Below are positions 35,061 through 46,907 of a stretch of DNA of 64,000 nucleotides, in pieces. Numbering within the stretch: the stretch's first letter is position 1; every line of letters starts with the position of its first letter. A program made the position numbers and the translations under genes. Source of the DNA: Isoetes taiwanensis (lineage: Eukaryota > Streptophyta > Lycopodiopsida > Isoetales > Isoetaceae); assembly GCA_021234155.1 (NCBI GenBank), contig JAJEKV010000030.1:13506381-13570380 (forward strand), given 5' to 3'. Under the pieces are notes generated by a model that was not told the origin of the DNA, made no database searches, and saw nothing but the letters and a program-made list of their open reading frames with translations.

Positions 35061-36660
35061 CCTATTTGCGGGGGATCCGCATTTTGTACATATTTTTTGT
35101 GATAATTAATAAAGAGGCTTTTATTTTGGATTAAAAAGTTTAATGTTTTTATGTTAAATTTAAAATAAAATCCGACGTCGGCTTTAATAAAAGGGTTTAA
35201 AAGGGGTTTGTAAGGTTATTTTAAACGCTTCTCTTCCTCTCTCCTTCCTTCTAGCGCCATGACGCCGTGGAACCTTCTTTGCTTTGGTACTATGATGGAG
35301 AGAAATGGGATCCACGAGTTCCCTTCGACCTTGGCTGCGCCTTTGCTATGCCAACGATAGACCTCCTCACCGGTATCACGGCTGGCATCCGGGACTTCTG
35401 CCAGGATTCCTTGATTTTACATGGAGGACATGCTTCTCTGTGTATTCCTCTGGGGGATCCTCCCATTTTGTATTTGGAGGCGGGAGATAGTTCGGCGGAT
35501 GTTAGGCGAGGGGACACACATGCTTATGGCGTCCCGAGGGGAAACTTCCGATGGGGTAAACACCTACCGGTGGTCCGGCATCGGGGGCGCAGTATCCGGA
35601 AGCTACTTTTCTAGCCATCCTCATGGACCAATACGTTGAGGATGAAACCTTGCCGGCCCGAGAAGGGCAAGCTGCGAGAATCCTCGAGGAGGGGATGACG
35701 AGCATATAGGAATGGGGCGACTTTGCCCGTTGGAAAGAGCTAGCAGAGGAGCTACCACCGCAGCGTGACCAATCTATAGGCTTGTCGGGGTTAGACGGCC
35801 TTCCGGTTATTTATCACCGAGGGCAGAATACCTTCTCTTGGATGATATTATCCGGGGCGTATCACGTGGTGGCGGTTCGGACATAAGCGCAAAGACCATG
35901 TACTCTACGAGCTTGCGGAGTATTGTATGGATGATTTCATCGACTTCACTTCTCTGGAAAGGCTTCCTCGGGAGGTGCACCAGCTCCTTGATTCCGTCGG
36001 GAGACCCTAGAGCGGCGGAGACTCTACTCACGTCTTAGCGACCGTCATCACGGGAACCCGGCCGCCTTTGCACGGATGCCTTCGCGGCTATGGGACCTCA
36101 CGTCCCAAACATTAATATGGTTGAAGTTCCCTCCCAGGCATGGATGATGAGGGTGAAGATTTATACCATAACCACTGCACAAGAAGGAGGAGCAACAGGA
36201 GCTCAAGGAGGAAGAAGTCCCCATGGACTTGGATAAAAAGTGGCGACATCACGAGACTTCGCATGGGAAAGTCTTTGGGTAACCACCTTACCCGTTTCTT
36301 CTTGTCGGCCTTCAAATACGGACAAGTCCTCTTCATAGCTTCGAGATCTAGGGGCGGAGGCTGAAGCTTCATGGTGGGCCCTCAGGTGCACTCTCTACAC
36401 CGGCGGCCACAAGAAGCTTCCCTATCGCACGTTTTCGTATGTACTTTCGTCTGACGGGATCTTGCCCCGGCGGCCTTGGGTCGGGGACATTGCGCCTTGG
36501 ATGGGCATGAAGCTCCTCACGGCAGCCCCATTGGCGTTGCCTATCCACCGGAGGTTGCATCCGTTGCGGCTGCCACGGTAGACCACAGGGGTTACTCTGC
36601 TGCGACAAGGCCAGCCTCCACCACCTCCTAGGGCTAAGGATCAGGCGGGGGCCTAGTTCC
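35061..36660 (+). other. Extra region 2: AT-rich leader and broken ORF of unknown function
   Basis: 35061-35240 is AT-rich with TATA-like and pyrimidine-rich sequence, followed by ATGs at 35257/35267. The reading frame then gives WYYDGEKWDPRVPFDLGCA, and after shifts ARILEEGMTSI, WGDFARWKELAEELPPQ, and further on DHVLYELAEYCMDDFIDFTS with LERLPREVHQLLDSVG. It is protein-like and acidic, with no family recognised. It ends near an AT-rich tract at 36660. Confidence 0.4.
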
Positions 36661-37620
36661 TAGTATAATTTTGCTATGAGAAATGTATATATATATATGT
36701 TTTGCTAGTTTTTCTTATATATATATATCTATGTGTGTTCTGGGATTTTCGATTGGCAATTGAATGGACCATATTGACAAATGGTGTACCTTATTTACTT
36801 ATTAAATACAAAGTTCTCTTGAGGAGTATTATTGGATTGTGTGTTTTTTTTATATGACATCCTCTTCAAAAGTATTAAAACTTTAGAAAATAATGGAATT
36901 ACAAAAAATGTTCTCTATTTATTCAACTATATTTAGAGAGGAAACCATTTGGGAATATGAGGAGAGAATCACTGGATATGGTTAGGGAGGGGCGATCGGG
37001 GCTGGGACCGGGACTATGGCAGAGATATGGTGAATATCGAGTGGGAGGAGGGCTATGAAACCGAACCACCGCCACCCGGGGAACTCGACGACCACGACAA
37101 AGGGTGGAGATAGTTAACATCCTCGAGGGATCGAGCTTTCGAGGATCACGAAGATGACCACGTGTCGTACACAGGACTATTGGAATATGACCAGCACGAA
37201 GCCTTCGAGGGCGCAAGCGACCATCTTTGGCAACTCTTTTATGCAATCACGAAGGCTCTTTAACCTTCTCGATTATCGCCCAACATGGGAGTACCAAGCA
37301 ATCATTGTCCAAGCCTGGGCACGCTATAAACTTCGTCCGAGTACATGCGGGAGAGTACCGCTTCGCGATCTGTACCCCTTCGCCAACCCCTAGGCTTGGT
37401 CTCTTAGATTATGTTTTCGTTGTTGTGGTTCTTTGTGTGCAAGTAGAACTTTACAAGTTCCCATTGTATCATACCTACTTTTGTCTCAATCCATGTATCA
37501 ATCAACCCGTTGTTGTACTCAACTTGAATGAAATACAAATATTGTTTTCTGTTTGTATATACTTTTGTCTCGATTAACTTAAAAGGGATTGTACATTAAT
37601 GTAAATTTGCTTATATTTTC
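36661..37620 (+). other. Extra region 3: AT-rich spacer and small broken ORF
   Basis: 36661-36740 holds TA-repeat tracts. From about 36950 to 37390 one frame has an acidic stretch (GYETEPPPPG, then EDHEDDHVSYTGLLEYD and HLWQLFYAITKAL) with stops and shifts. Function unknown. 37390-37620 is AT-rich. Confidence 0.35.
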
Positions 37621-38830
37621 ATAAATGATTCCTATAGGCGATTGTCGCGTAGCGCCGCTTGGCAAACACCCTCCAACGCCGGTGGCTCATCACCGAGCGA
37701 GGAATTGATGTTAATGAAAAGGCAACTTCGGTGAGTTACTGGGCTTATATCTTGCATACCAATCCGCGCCACATACTCGGGGAGGGCCGGACCGGAATTA
37801 CCTCCGCGACCCGGTGAGTCCACACTGCAGCCATCTCCTTCGAGCTAGCCTGTCTGCACGGTACAAAGGAGGACTCATACTAAAAGCGTCATCGAAGTTC
37901 CTCTAACGATAGCGCTGCTTCCTCACATTCAACCACTTCCGGGTTCTTAGGATCCTCGCTATCGACAATGACCATTCAAGGCGTAAGGATAAGGAGTGCG
38001 AAAAACCGTTGATCTGACCATCACTAGTATATGGAAAAACAGGAAGTTGGCTCCGGTTTGATGGGAAATCCGTGAGGAGGCTTGAATGCGGAATCTTGGT
38101 TGGACGAAATGAAGGAACCGGGGAAGTCCTACGGAATGACGTAGAGAAAGACCACGGGGAAGGTAGCCAAAGATTTAACCTTTACGAGGCGCCTGTATTT
38201 GGTGGAAGGGTTACGCCGAGCTAAGCACAGGCGAGGAGCGGATGCAAGTTCAAGAAGTTCGCTAAGGCTTTTTAAATCGCATTACGTGCCTGATGCGCAC
38301 AAATGCCAACGTGATTCGGACCTTCTGAGGTTGGAACAGAAGGGCATGTGATGTGCCTACACCGAGCGAATTCATGCGTTTGAGGTTGTATGTACCAGAA
38401 TGAATGAGAAAAAGGCGTTAGAGGGCTACATTGAAGGGTTGGCCCCATCCATTAAGCGTATGGTCAAGGCCATAGACCCAAAATGATGCTTGGGCGGAAG
38501 CTAAGGCATTAAGCCTTGAGGAAGACACGTAAAGAACCGATATCCGCGACACGCTCCTTACTCGCCCGGCCGTCCACACCTTACAAACCCTGTTCGCCAA
38601 GTCCAGGGGCCCTCTCGACACAATTCTTATGGACGGGGAGAAGAAAAGTTACTTTTAGCCCAGGATAAAGAGAACAATCTTTGGTAAGGAATTCGGGGCC
38701 TCTTACGGTCCATTCCTAAAGAGGCGGAGAACGACTCCGCCCAGGGATAAGGCATGCTACCGGTGCATGAGGCCGGACACTTCATGCGAGAATTGTCCGT
38801 CGCGATCCTGTGAGGAACTGCTCAGCGGCC
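37621..38830 (+). pseudogene. gag: gag polyprotein with CCHC zinc knuckle, broken
   Basis: Gag forms the virus-like particle and packages the RNA. 38230-38470 carries the conserved retrotransposon gag core (FKSHYVPDAHK; then TRMNEKKALEGYIEGL and APSIKRMVKAIDPK in shifted frames). A CxxC...H...C zinc knuckle lies at 38755-38800, starting CYRC; a missing base shifts the middle of the knuckle. The part before 38200 is poorly resolved. Frameshifts sit at CG-rich points. Confidence 0.8.
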
Positions 38831-39460
38831 ATGGCCGACCTGGATTGGGAAGATTTGGAGTCCAATCTTCTTTTGCGGAGGACGAGGCTCCAGTACATTC
38901 ATCATGGCGTCTCATATTCTTGCCGCTATAGAAGCGAACCTTGTGAAAGTCGGCCTTACATTATTTCTACAATAGGCCAAGTAGGATGTAAGCCCTTCAT
39001 AATTTTGATGGACACGGGTAGAAATGCATAATTTTGCTTCTCCTAGAATGGCCAGTCTTTGCATTTGGAAGCGTTGAGATCGAGCCCTAAGCGGTCCACA
39101 AGATCGGACACACTCATGGCGCAGTATTAACCTTAAAATGCGGTTGCCGGTGCACCAGGTTGCCTTGGGTGCGAATTAATGGACATTGGCAAATATGATC
39201 TTATTGTGGGAATGGAGTTTTTAGCGTCTGCCGGGGCCCACATAGGCTGTGAGAAGCGGGGAGGTCACCTTCAAGCGCGCTAATGGAGCACGTGTGGCGA
39301 TAAAGGTGATTCATTACACTCGCCATGCAGTCAATGTCAATAAAGCGGCTAGAAAAAGCTATCTGCGGGAATGAACTCCTTTGCCTCATTAAACTTGCTT
39401 CCATTGAGTCGGACTCAAGCGGCAAGTAATGTCGGCGCCTTACCATCGGACATTGCTACC
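38831..39460 (+). pseudogene. pol: Aspartic protease domain of pol, broken
   Basis: The aspartic protease that cuts the polyprotein. FIILMDTG (about 38997-39020) has the catalytic DTG. YDLIVGMEFLASAGAHIG (about 39190-39245) is the typical downstream motif. Frame changes occur between them. Confidence 0.85.
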
Positions 39461-40330
39461 CTTCTTCGAGAATTTAGCGATCTTTTTCCAAATGAGATCC
39501 ACAAGCTTCCTCCTTTGAGAGGGGTGGAATGTGAGATAACTCTTGAACCAGGTACTAAGCCGACCCGGCAAAGCCCCGTCAGAATGAGTCCTCCGGAGTT
39601 AGCATAGCTTAAGAAAGCGACTACAAGAGTTCTTGAATTTGGGGTTTATTATTGATGTTTCACCATTTGGCGCTCTATTCTTTTGTCAAGAAGAAAGATG
39701 GCTCCTTAAGGATGTGTATTGATTATAGGCAACTCAATAAGCATACCATCAAGAATCGCTATGCTTTGCCTAGGGCGAGATGATCTTATGGACCGATTAC
39801 AAGGAGCAAAATATTTCTCAAAGATTGATTTGCGCTCGGGTACCATCGGATAAGGATTAAGGAAGAGGACATCCATAAAGTGCGCTTTTACCGTGCGGAT
39901 ATGGGCATTATGAATTCTTTGTCATGCCTTTTGGATTGACCAATGCCCCACCGAGCGTTTATGCGGTTGATGAATGACATCTTCGCCAATACTTGGATGA
40001 TTTTGTTGTCATTTTCTTTGATGATATTCTCATCTATAGTAAAACCTTGCAGCAACATGAACAACATCTTCGATTAGCTTTTGCAAAAGCTAAAGGCGCC
40101 ATCGACTCTTTGCCAAGTTCTCTAAATGCAAGTTAAGCCACTCAGGGTAGACTATTTGGGGCATATTATCTCGGCAGGAAGGAATTGCTACAGACCCGGC
40201 TAAGATAGAAAGCGATAAAGGATTGGCCCATTCCGGCTAATGTTTGAGGAGGTCAGGAGTTTCTTGGGACTCGCATGAGGATATTATCGAGGAATTTGTT
40301 AAGGATTTTGCAACAATTGCCGCACCTCTT
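39461..40330 (+). pseudogene. pol: Reverse transcriptase domain of pol, broken
   Basis: Begins with LREFSDLFPNEIHKLPP and the leader to the fingers region (39465-39600). It continues with [19 protein letters not shown] (39713-39770), AKYFSKIDLRSG (39806-39840), EFFVMPFGLTNAP (39910-39950) and the polymerase active-site strand FFDDILIYS (about 40014-40040). The FxDD-I motif is that of Ty3/gypsy elements. Several small frameshifts separate the pieces. Confidence 0.9.
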
Positions 40331-40980
40331 ACTAATCTCACAAGGCATGAGAAAGTAAAGGATTGGATGGAACATTGGAAAACAAAAGTCCAAGTCGGCT
40401 TTCGAAGCTCAAGGATGCCTTAACATCCGCACCGGTCCTTACCTTGCACGATCACGAAAAGGATAAATCGGTAGCCACCGGCGCTAGTAAGATAGCCTCT
40501 TGGTGGAGTTCTAATGCGAGGGGAGAGTTGTTGCTTACGATTCAAAGAAGATGAGCGATGCGCAGCGGCGATATCCTACCATGACCGAGGAATTCTTTGG
40601 CGGTTGTTCGTGCTCTCCGTGATTTTGGAGACACTACCTTCTTGGTAGAAGATTTCATTTGGATACCGGATCATCGAGTCTCGCTATTTATCCACCCAAA
40701 TTAAATCTGAATCTACGCCGTATACAGATGGATGGAATTCCTCGAGGAATATGACTTGAGTGTGTATATAAACCGGGGAAGCACAATGTGGTTCGCGGAT
40801 GCTTTGTCACGTCATCCCTTCATAACCCGCACCCATTGTAATGCCATTTCCACACTCACCGGCCGAGTTTGGGAAGCAAATAGAACAGACCTTGGCCAGA
40901 GATCCGAATACTGTAATATTTGGGAAAGTTTGGGTAAGGAAGCCCGTCTGGAGATAGAGAGCGTGAAGCATTAGTTCATA
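40331..40980 (+). pseudogene. pol: RNase H domain of pol, broken
   Basis: LSKLKDALTSAPVLTLHDHE (40398-40455) is the connection/RNase H start. VATGASKIA follows, where the catalytic Asp of the D-A-S motif is altered or obscured. The region near 40780-40840 (FADALSRHPF) is the usual ADALSR end. The domain degrades the RNA template during cDNA synthesis. Confidence 0.8.
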
Positions 40981-42050
40981 TAAGAAGGAGGGCAATTTAT
41001 TATATTACAAAAGATAAGTTGTGTGTTCGGCGACTTGTGGCGCGAAAGCCGATTCTCCACGACACACACAACAGCCCCTATAGCGAGGACATGCGGGTTT
41101 TATGAAAACTTACTTTAAGATCCGCTCCGGCTATTTTTGGCCTTCCATGAAGAAGGATATTGCTAGGTACATCAAGCGATTGTCGGGTTTGTCGACAAAC
41201 CAAGGTCGAAGCAATTAAGAGTTCGGGGAGTTGCAACCTTTGGATGTGCCCAGCGCCAAGTGGGAAGTCATAACCATGGATTTCATTGTGGGGCTTCCAC
41301 GTACTCTCGTGGGTATGATGCCTTAATGGTCGTGGTCGACAAATTATCGAAGATGGCTCACTTCCTGCCATGTCGCACCACGGACACACCGCCGACACCG
41401 CCTTGCTCTTTGCAAAGGAAATTTTCAGGTTGCGGGATGCCGAGAGTAATTGTATCGGATAGGGACCCTAAGTTTGTCGATTGCATTCGGAAGGATTTCT
41501 TCGCCACCATCCGGACCAAGCTTGCCATGAGTACGACCTACCATCCTCGGACGGATGGTCAAGCGAGGCGTGTCAATCGTATTATCGAAGATATGCTAAG
41601 AAGCTATGTATGGAGTAAAGCTTGATCACAATGGTAGGATTATATTTACTTGGTAGAATTAAGCCTACAGCGACTAAGCGAGTCTTCTAGAATGTCTCCC
41701 TTCATGATAAATTATGGCTATCAATGTCTTACTCGGACCGTGGCATAATCTGTTTTCTAAAGTGGAGGTCTACTTAACAACTCCTTCTAGAAAATGAGGC
41801 CTTGGTGGAAGAAGTTGGGATTACTTATTGGCCGCACGTCGGAGGAAGAGTCTAGCGGATAAGCAGAACCCCACGAATCTTCAGTGGGGCGAATCGGTTT
41901 GGCTTAAGATCAAAGTAAAACAAGCCAAGCTTAAAATTGGTAATGAAAAGTTGGCACCGGATATTTGGGCCGTTCGGGATTACCGAGCGTTATAGGAGAA
42001 CAGCATATCGCTTGGACTTGCCACCCGGCTTGAAAATCCACAAGGTTTTT
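40981..42050 (+). pseudogene. pol: Integrase domain with GPY/F module, broken
   Basis: The core is in one frame from about 41260 to 41625: YDALMVVVDKLSKMAHFLPC with the first catalytic Asp, VIVSDRDPKFVD with the second, and STTYHPRTDGQARRVNR, where the third catalytic residue (Glu in ERVNR of relatives) reads Arg. 41937-42050 holds FGPFGITERY, the GPY/F module, then YRLDLPPGLKIHKVFHVSL. Inserts cDNA into the genome. Confidence 0.88.
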
Positions 42051-42255
42051 CACGTGAGTCTTCCTGAAGCAACACACCCTGATCCGGAGGAGGTTTTGGA
42101 TACCCCTACCCTCCTAGAAATGGCCCGAAGAAGCGGTGGAGATCGTGCGAAGCTCTTCTTGATCGAGCTTACAAACAGACCCGAAAGGACTCAAATGTTG
42201 CAATACTTGGTCAAGTGGAAGCACTTGAGTTGAAGATGCTACGGGTGATGAAGAC
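42051..42255 (+). pseudogene. pol: C-terminal chromodomain of integrase
   Basis: After the PEATHPDPEE linker, the sequence ends with MLQYLVKWKHLS (to 42231) and, after a one-base change, EDAT. This is the conserved core YLVKWKG-x-x-xxDATW of chromovirus chromodomains. In the family this module is thought to bind methylated histone H3 and steer insertion to heterochromatin. The first aromatic-cage residues cannot be judged because of shifts. Confidence 0.8.
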
Positions 42256-42995
42256 GGACCTTGAGAAGCACTATCCAGGACTTCATGCGGGAATCTCAAG
42301 GCAGCACCATCAACGATGCTATCAACCCGCTCCGGTAAGCTTGAAGGCTTGATTGGTAGAGAATCATGTTTTAGAGGGGTAGGCGCATCGTATATGATAA
42401 TAATAACCGATGATGAGATCACCGCCGTGTTCTCTAGGGCGTGGTGTATTGTTGATGTTGACATGACCATGAATTACTAGGAAGGCATCTAGTAAATAGA
42501 TTGCGTTCATTAGGCTATCTGGGGAACTCCACCATTCCTTATGCCACAATGAATTGCAAGCCGTACACATGATAGATTCCCTTCTAGATATTTTTTTTCT
42601 TTTATTTGTAGGGGGTGGTCCCTTCAACCACAACTTAATCATATTATTAACCTACGGGTATATGGTTGTGTGCAGGCCAGTGAACAAGTCGTCACCTGCC
42701 TTGTATAGAAGGTTCTTTGATGACCCAACTTTTCCGTATTGGTTTTGTCTACATGTGTGATTTTTTTTGTCGTCGAATGTTTTAAATGGGACTTCGGTCC
42801 TAAACTCCTTGATCATAAGTTTGTATCGGGCACCTTGGTGCTTGTACTTTGATATTTTAACTTCAATGTATTACTGTCAGAATTACTATAATCTCAACGT
42901 ATTAATGTTATATTCTTAACTTCATTTTCTAATTCAGTGCTTTACGTATATGTATTCAATTAGCTAACCCCAATCTTTGAGGGCGGACATTATTT
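42256..42995 (+). other. Region between pol and 3' LTR
   Basis: No clear ORF; becomes AT-rich towards the polypurine tract. No envelope-like protein is visible. Confidence 0.5.
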
Positions 42996-42996
42996 T

Positions 42997-43009
42997 TAAG
43001 GAGGGAGAA
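42997..43009 (+). promoter_or_regulatory. Polypurine tract
   Basis: AAGGAGGGAGAA lies directly before the 3' LTR start TGTGGCG. It primes plus-strand DNA synthesis in LTR elements. Confidence 0.9.
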
Positions 43010-44644
43010 TGTGGCGTTCCCGTATTTATCACGGACGTTCCCGTATTTATCACGGTCTACTATACGGGGACACGTACAAATACAAAGCACGTCACTCCCT
43101 AAAGGTGCGCCACCATGGGGGTATGGGAACTTAATTGCAACCTAGGGGTTACCTTAAAAGGATTAAATTAGCTATGCTAATTTAACACATTAATAATAAT
43201 AACCTATAACCTAGGAAATTAGGCTAATTACCATTTGGGAAAGCCACCTGCCCCAATCGATTGGGCAGCATGGGGATTGCCAAGTTTGGATGCCAACTTG
43301 ACCCCTATCCACTGGGATTGACTCGAAGAAGATCGACCAAGGAAGGCCGGGGCTGAAGCCATCGGACACTTGCGAAGATCACCATATGATCGTCTACGTG
43401 AAGTAAGCGGTGAATTCTCAACTCCCAAAAGATGGAGGCCCCATGGAAAGCGAGTCCGGCCGGTGGTCAGGTAGGTGGCTATGTGAATTCTAGTTAACAC
43501 TTGGTTGTGTCCAGTCTCTCTCTGTTCTCTTTGTGAATCAATCATAGGAACTAACCCTTGATTGTACAAACAAGTTCTCTTTATATTCAATTCTGGTTCT
43601 TACTCCGAAAGGATGGATTGTTAGTTCTTTGTTTAATCGACTCGAAGCAGGGGGATTTACGGGGGTAGAGGCCTCGAAGGCAGGTGTATTGTAGTATGCT
43701 CCTAGATGGCATGCATGCAGGTCCCATTAAATGCGGCGTGCACAAGAACCCACAGGGTCCTAGATGCTATGGTATGGCTTAGCACCCGGACAAGGAACAC
43801 GATGGTGACATGAGGGGTGGGGTCTTGCATGAGCATACAAGGCTCCCCGAGACTCCCTGATGGGCTAGGCGATGGCAGGTCCCGTTGAGGGCGGGTATGG
43901 GTCCGACACTCCACAGGTGTAGAGGTGTGATCAGGTATGGAGCACCATGCACTTTGAGTAGATTTAGGGTGAGTAAAGTCGATGCACGGATGGGGGGTCG
44001 CTGATGTGCGTATTCTCTAGCTCACCCATGGAACCACTGTGATTACGGAAGGGGGCGCCTCCCCGGGCCTGCCTCATCGGAAAGGCGTCATGAACACAGA
44101 GTAGGCTCGAGGGTGATGCCCACGAGTTTGCATCTCAGGAAGGCTATAGCAAAGCCATAGCATGAATCGACCCATCCGCAAAGTGTGCTGGGAGGGGGAT
44201 GGAGTGGACAACCCTAGCCAATGTTCTATGCCGATAGCGCCATGCCAAGACTCGGCCCAGTCGATCCCTTGAGGCCCGGTAGTCGGTGGTCGATCCTCAC
44301 GGGGAGTCTGAGCGGGGGGGTAGAACCCGGGTTACGGGTGTGTTCTTAGGATTAGATGCATATTCTATGCGTTGGTATATTAGATGGATTTCGCCACCCT
44401 TCGGTGGTGGTTATTTATGTATATTCATCTTTGTGTGCTAACCCTTGTATTCATGCTTCCGCGACGTAGGAGTCCCATTGAAGGCGTGGGCCGAATGACC
44501 CCTTTGTGTCCTTCTTTCGGGCCTCATTTCATAGATGGCCCGAAATAGACGGAGGGCCCTGCTCATGGTGAGATGATTGCCATGGGAGGGGAAAGTCCCC
44601 GTATGTATACGTCCGCGGGTCGTATATATTCTGGGAGCGTCACA
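43010..44644 (+). repeat. 3' LTR
   Basis: 1635 bp, starts TGTGGCGTTCCC and ends CGTCACA, then ATTGA. It aligns over its full length with 31469-33094. Confidence 0.95.
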
Positions 44645-44649
44645 ATTGA

Positions 44650-45180
44650 TCTCCTCAAAATCGATTTGTGGTGCTAGCTAGGAATCGGCCATTTTGGCAG
44701 AGAAATTCTGGAGTTACCTAGTGTCAAAAATCTGAAGCTACATCAGGCGGCTCTTCATAGTTTCTTGCAGTAAGCCTCTAACGTGGCATTTTACTCTTCT
44801 GCTCTGCTCTGCTCTGCAAAGCAGTATGTTTCAGTCTTGGGAATGATCTTTCTTGAGGCAAGAACACATCGAAATGGCGTGGATGCCTATAAGATGGAGT
44901 AAATATCTGCTGGCAGATCTATCAAGTGGTGCAGTTTCAATTTCTTGCAACTTCATTTTCTTATCATCCAGGTTCTTTTGCATTTGGTTATTTTCGTTTC
45001 CTGCTCCTTCTTTCTAGCAGAAGGGTTCAAATTGTGCATTAGATGATCAGGAAGATTCTTTTCTTAGCAGTACCTTCATGTGGGTCTTCAGATTTGCTGG
45101 ATTCTGGTTGGAAAATGCAAGGTTACAGGCTGAAAAGCGGATAGCGTGGATTGTTTTCCTTTGCACTCGGTTCCTATCTC
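44650..45180. other. Right flank of the LTR element, no gene
   Basis: Continuation of the locus interrupted by the retrotransposon; the left half ends at 31468. A short GCTCT repeat lies near 44798-44815. No gene recognised. Confidence 0.4.
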
Positions 45181-45220
45181 AAGTACTGCTATGCTTGACT
45201 GGTTGCCAATTCTTGCTGTG

Positions 45221-45420
45221 CTTTGGTATTTTATGCCAAGAACTCTCAAGTACTGATATGCTTGAGAGATTACTGATATTAATTGGCTTTGGTATTGTAT
45301 GCCAAGAACTCTCAAGTACTGTTATGCTTGAGAGACTACTAATTCTTCATTGGCTTTGGTATTTTATGCCAAGAACCTCACAATCTTCACAAGTACTGAT
45401 ATGCTTGGTAGAGCTTATTG
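45221..45420. repeat. Three ~66-bp tandem repeats
   Basis: Each copy starts 'ctttggtatt' and contains 'gccaagaact' and 'agtactg' (starts at 45221, 45287, 45354). A partial fourth copy lies just before. An ORF through the repeats (45078-45491) follows from their period of nearly a multiple of three. Confidence 0.88.
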
Positions 45421-45609
45421 GATTTCATATTATCTTGCTGCAGCTTTACAGATATGAAGCCTTACACTTTTCTTGTCCTTTTCATTATTGAAAACTTTTG
45501 TGATTCTGTCAAATGTTATGAATCTTCAGGGGCCTTTCAGGGCTTGTCCTTAGCATCATCAGGTACTATTTGGTCACCATGTGGGAAAATTCGTGAGAAC
45601 AAGTGTATT

Positions 45610-45765
45610 AGCTTCAAGAGTAATCCATAATAGGTTTTTTGTTAGTAAAGAATGAAGATGTTGAGATTACTCTTGTAGTAATTCTCTACTAACATCAAAC
45701 ATTGTACTTTTTTATTTATATAATCCAAAAAATTCGTACCTTCAAAAAAAAAAAGAAAAGGGAGA
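45610..45765 (+). mobile_element. Probable LINE/SINE 3' end with poly-A tail
   Basis: Ends 'attcgtaccttc' followed by eleven A (about 45730-45760). The LINE remnant ending near 57597 has a similar end, 'attcacgtccttc' plus A-run. Upstream body not recognised. Confidence 0.4.
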
Positions 45766-46695
45766 AGCAATTTTTTGAAGTGGATTTAAAGACTATGATC
45801 TTAATTCATTATCGTTTGGTTTGGTTTTTGTTTGGCCGGGTGGTAATTTTCTTGAGCCCTCACTGCTACAGTTCTATTGATTGTATATGCACCAGCAATA
45901 ATCTGGTATATTTTGCAAGGCGCAAGCCTCTCCTTAACTACAGTGTGGAAGTGATTGGCATACAATACAAAATTTTTGAGCATGAATTTTTAAGTTGGCA
46001 TTGTGAAGACTTCTGCAATATGTACATATGGAAACAAAAGCTTTCAGATTTGTCCATCCTAAAAAATTGGCAAAGCACATTTTTTTTTGTTTAATCTCTA
46101 TGTTGGTTTAAATTTCCTTCCCATTGTAAAAAGATATTCCTAATTTGTTGATGAAGAGTAGAGTATGTTGTAAAAAGTAATACTAACTTTTGCATATCTT
46201 AAAGAATAGAATGTAATAGAATAAAGAAGCAACCTTAAAGTGAAGGATGATCGAACATTACAAGAGATCACTTTGTCTTTCTACAGTTCAAGAACATAGC
46301 TCTTAAACAATTTTGTGTAGATCGTAACTTTCAAAGACATGGCATTGGTAAGCAAATAGGGGCAGTGCAAATGTAATGCGAGTTGCTAATGCGAATTGGA
46401 AGTAGCAAAAAGAAGTTCGATGTAAGATCACATGCAAATTCGTTAGTGCGATAGCAATTTGGAGAATAGTTGAAGGCATCCGTGAGAGAGCCTTAGTTGT
46501 GGCAAACATAGTTAAGAGCATACTTTTCATAGATTGGATGCAAACTCTGTTGTAATATGATGTGACGTGGAACGAGAAGGAGGAGGGCATAATTGCCAGC
46601 ACCTTGACTTGCATAATCTACAAGTTTTGGGCAGGCCATTTGCCATTCTTATCCAAAATGATCCCAGATTTTTCAAGAACTCACACCCACTTACC
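45766..46695. other. AT-rich intergenic, no gene recognised
   Basis: Short ORFs only, none with a recognised domain. Confidence 0.4.
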
Positions 46696-46817
46696 TTGAT
46701 GTAAAAAGAAGAAGAGGAGAAGGAGCATTTTTAATATCCAGAACTTTTCAAGAACTCACATCCACTTACCTTGACGTAAAAAGAAGAAGAGAAGGAGCAT
46801 TTTTAACATCCAGAACG
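46672..46817. repeat. ~71-bp tandem duplication
   Basis: 'caagaactcacacccactta' through 'agcatttttaatatccagaac' occurs twice with few changes. Confidence 0.88.
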
Positions 46818-46859
46818 AACTAATTGATCTATAGAAAATACATAAAACACTAGCAGCGC

Positions 46860-46907
46860 TCTGCCTGTCTGTCTGCCTGCCTGCATGCCTGTCTGTCTAT
46901 CTGTACA
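46860..46907. repeat. CTGT/CTGC microsatellite
   Basis: About eleven four-base units (ctgc, ctgt, ctat) in a row. Confidence 0.9.

Larger units (their letters stand above)
31469..44644 (+). mobile_element. Full-length Ty3/gypsy chromovirus-type LTR retrotransposon
   Basis: 13,176 bp, flanked by a 5-bp target duplication ATTGA (31464-31468 and 44645-44649). It has two LTRs of about 1.63 kb starting TGTGGCGTTCC, a primer binding site, gag, protease, RT, RNase H, integrase, a GPY/F module, a chromodomain and a polypurine tract, in the Ty3/gypsy order with integrase last. The chromodomain places it with the chromoviruses. About 5 kb between the primer site and gag is unusual and holds several extra ORFs, including an H3-like histone. 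All coding regions carry frameshifts and stops. Because the LTRs are identical over long AT-rich stretches, insertion looks recent and part of the damage may be consensus error. Confidence 0.95.

Noticed and set aside
45078-45491. 137-codon ORF as a gene
   Set aside because: It is carried by the 66-bp tandem repeats and has no family resemblance or splice context.
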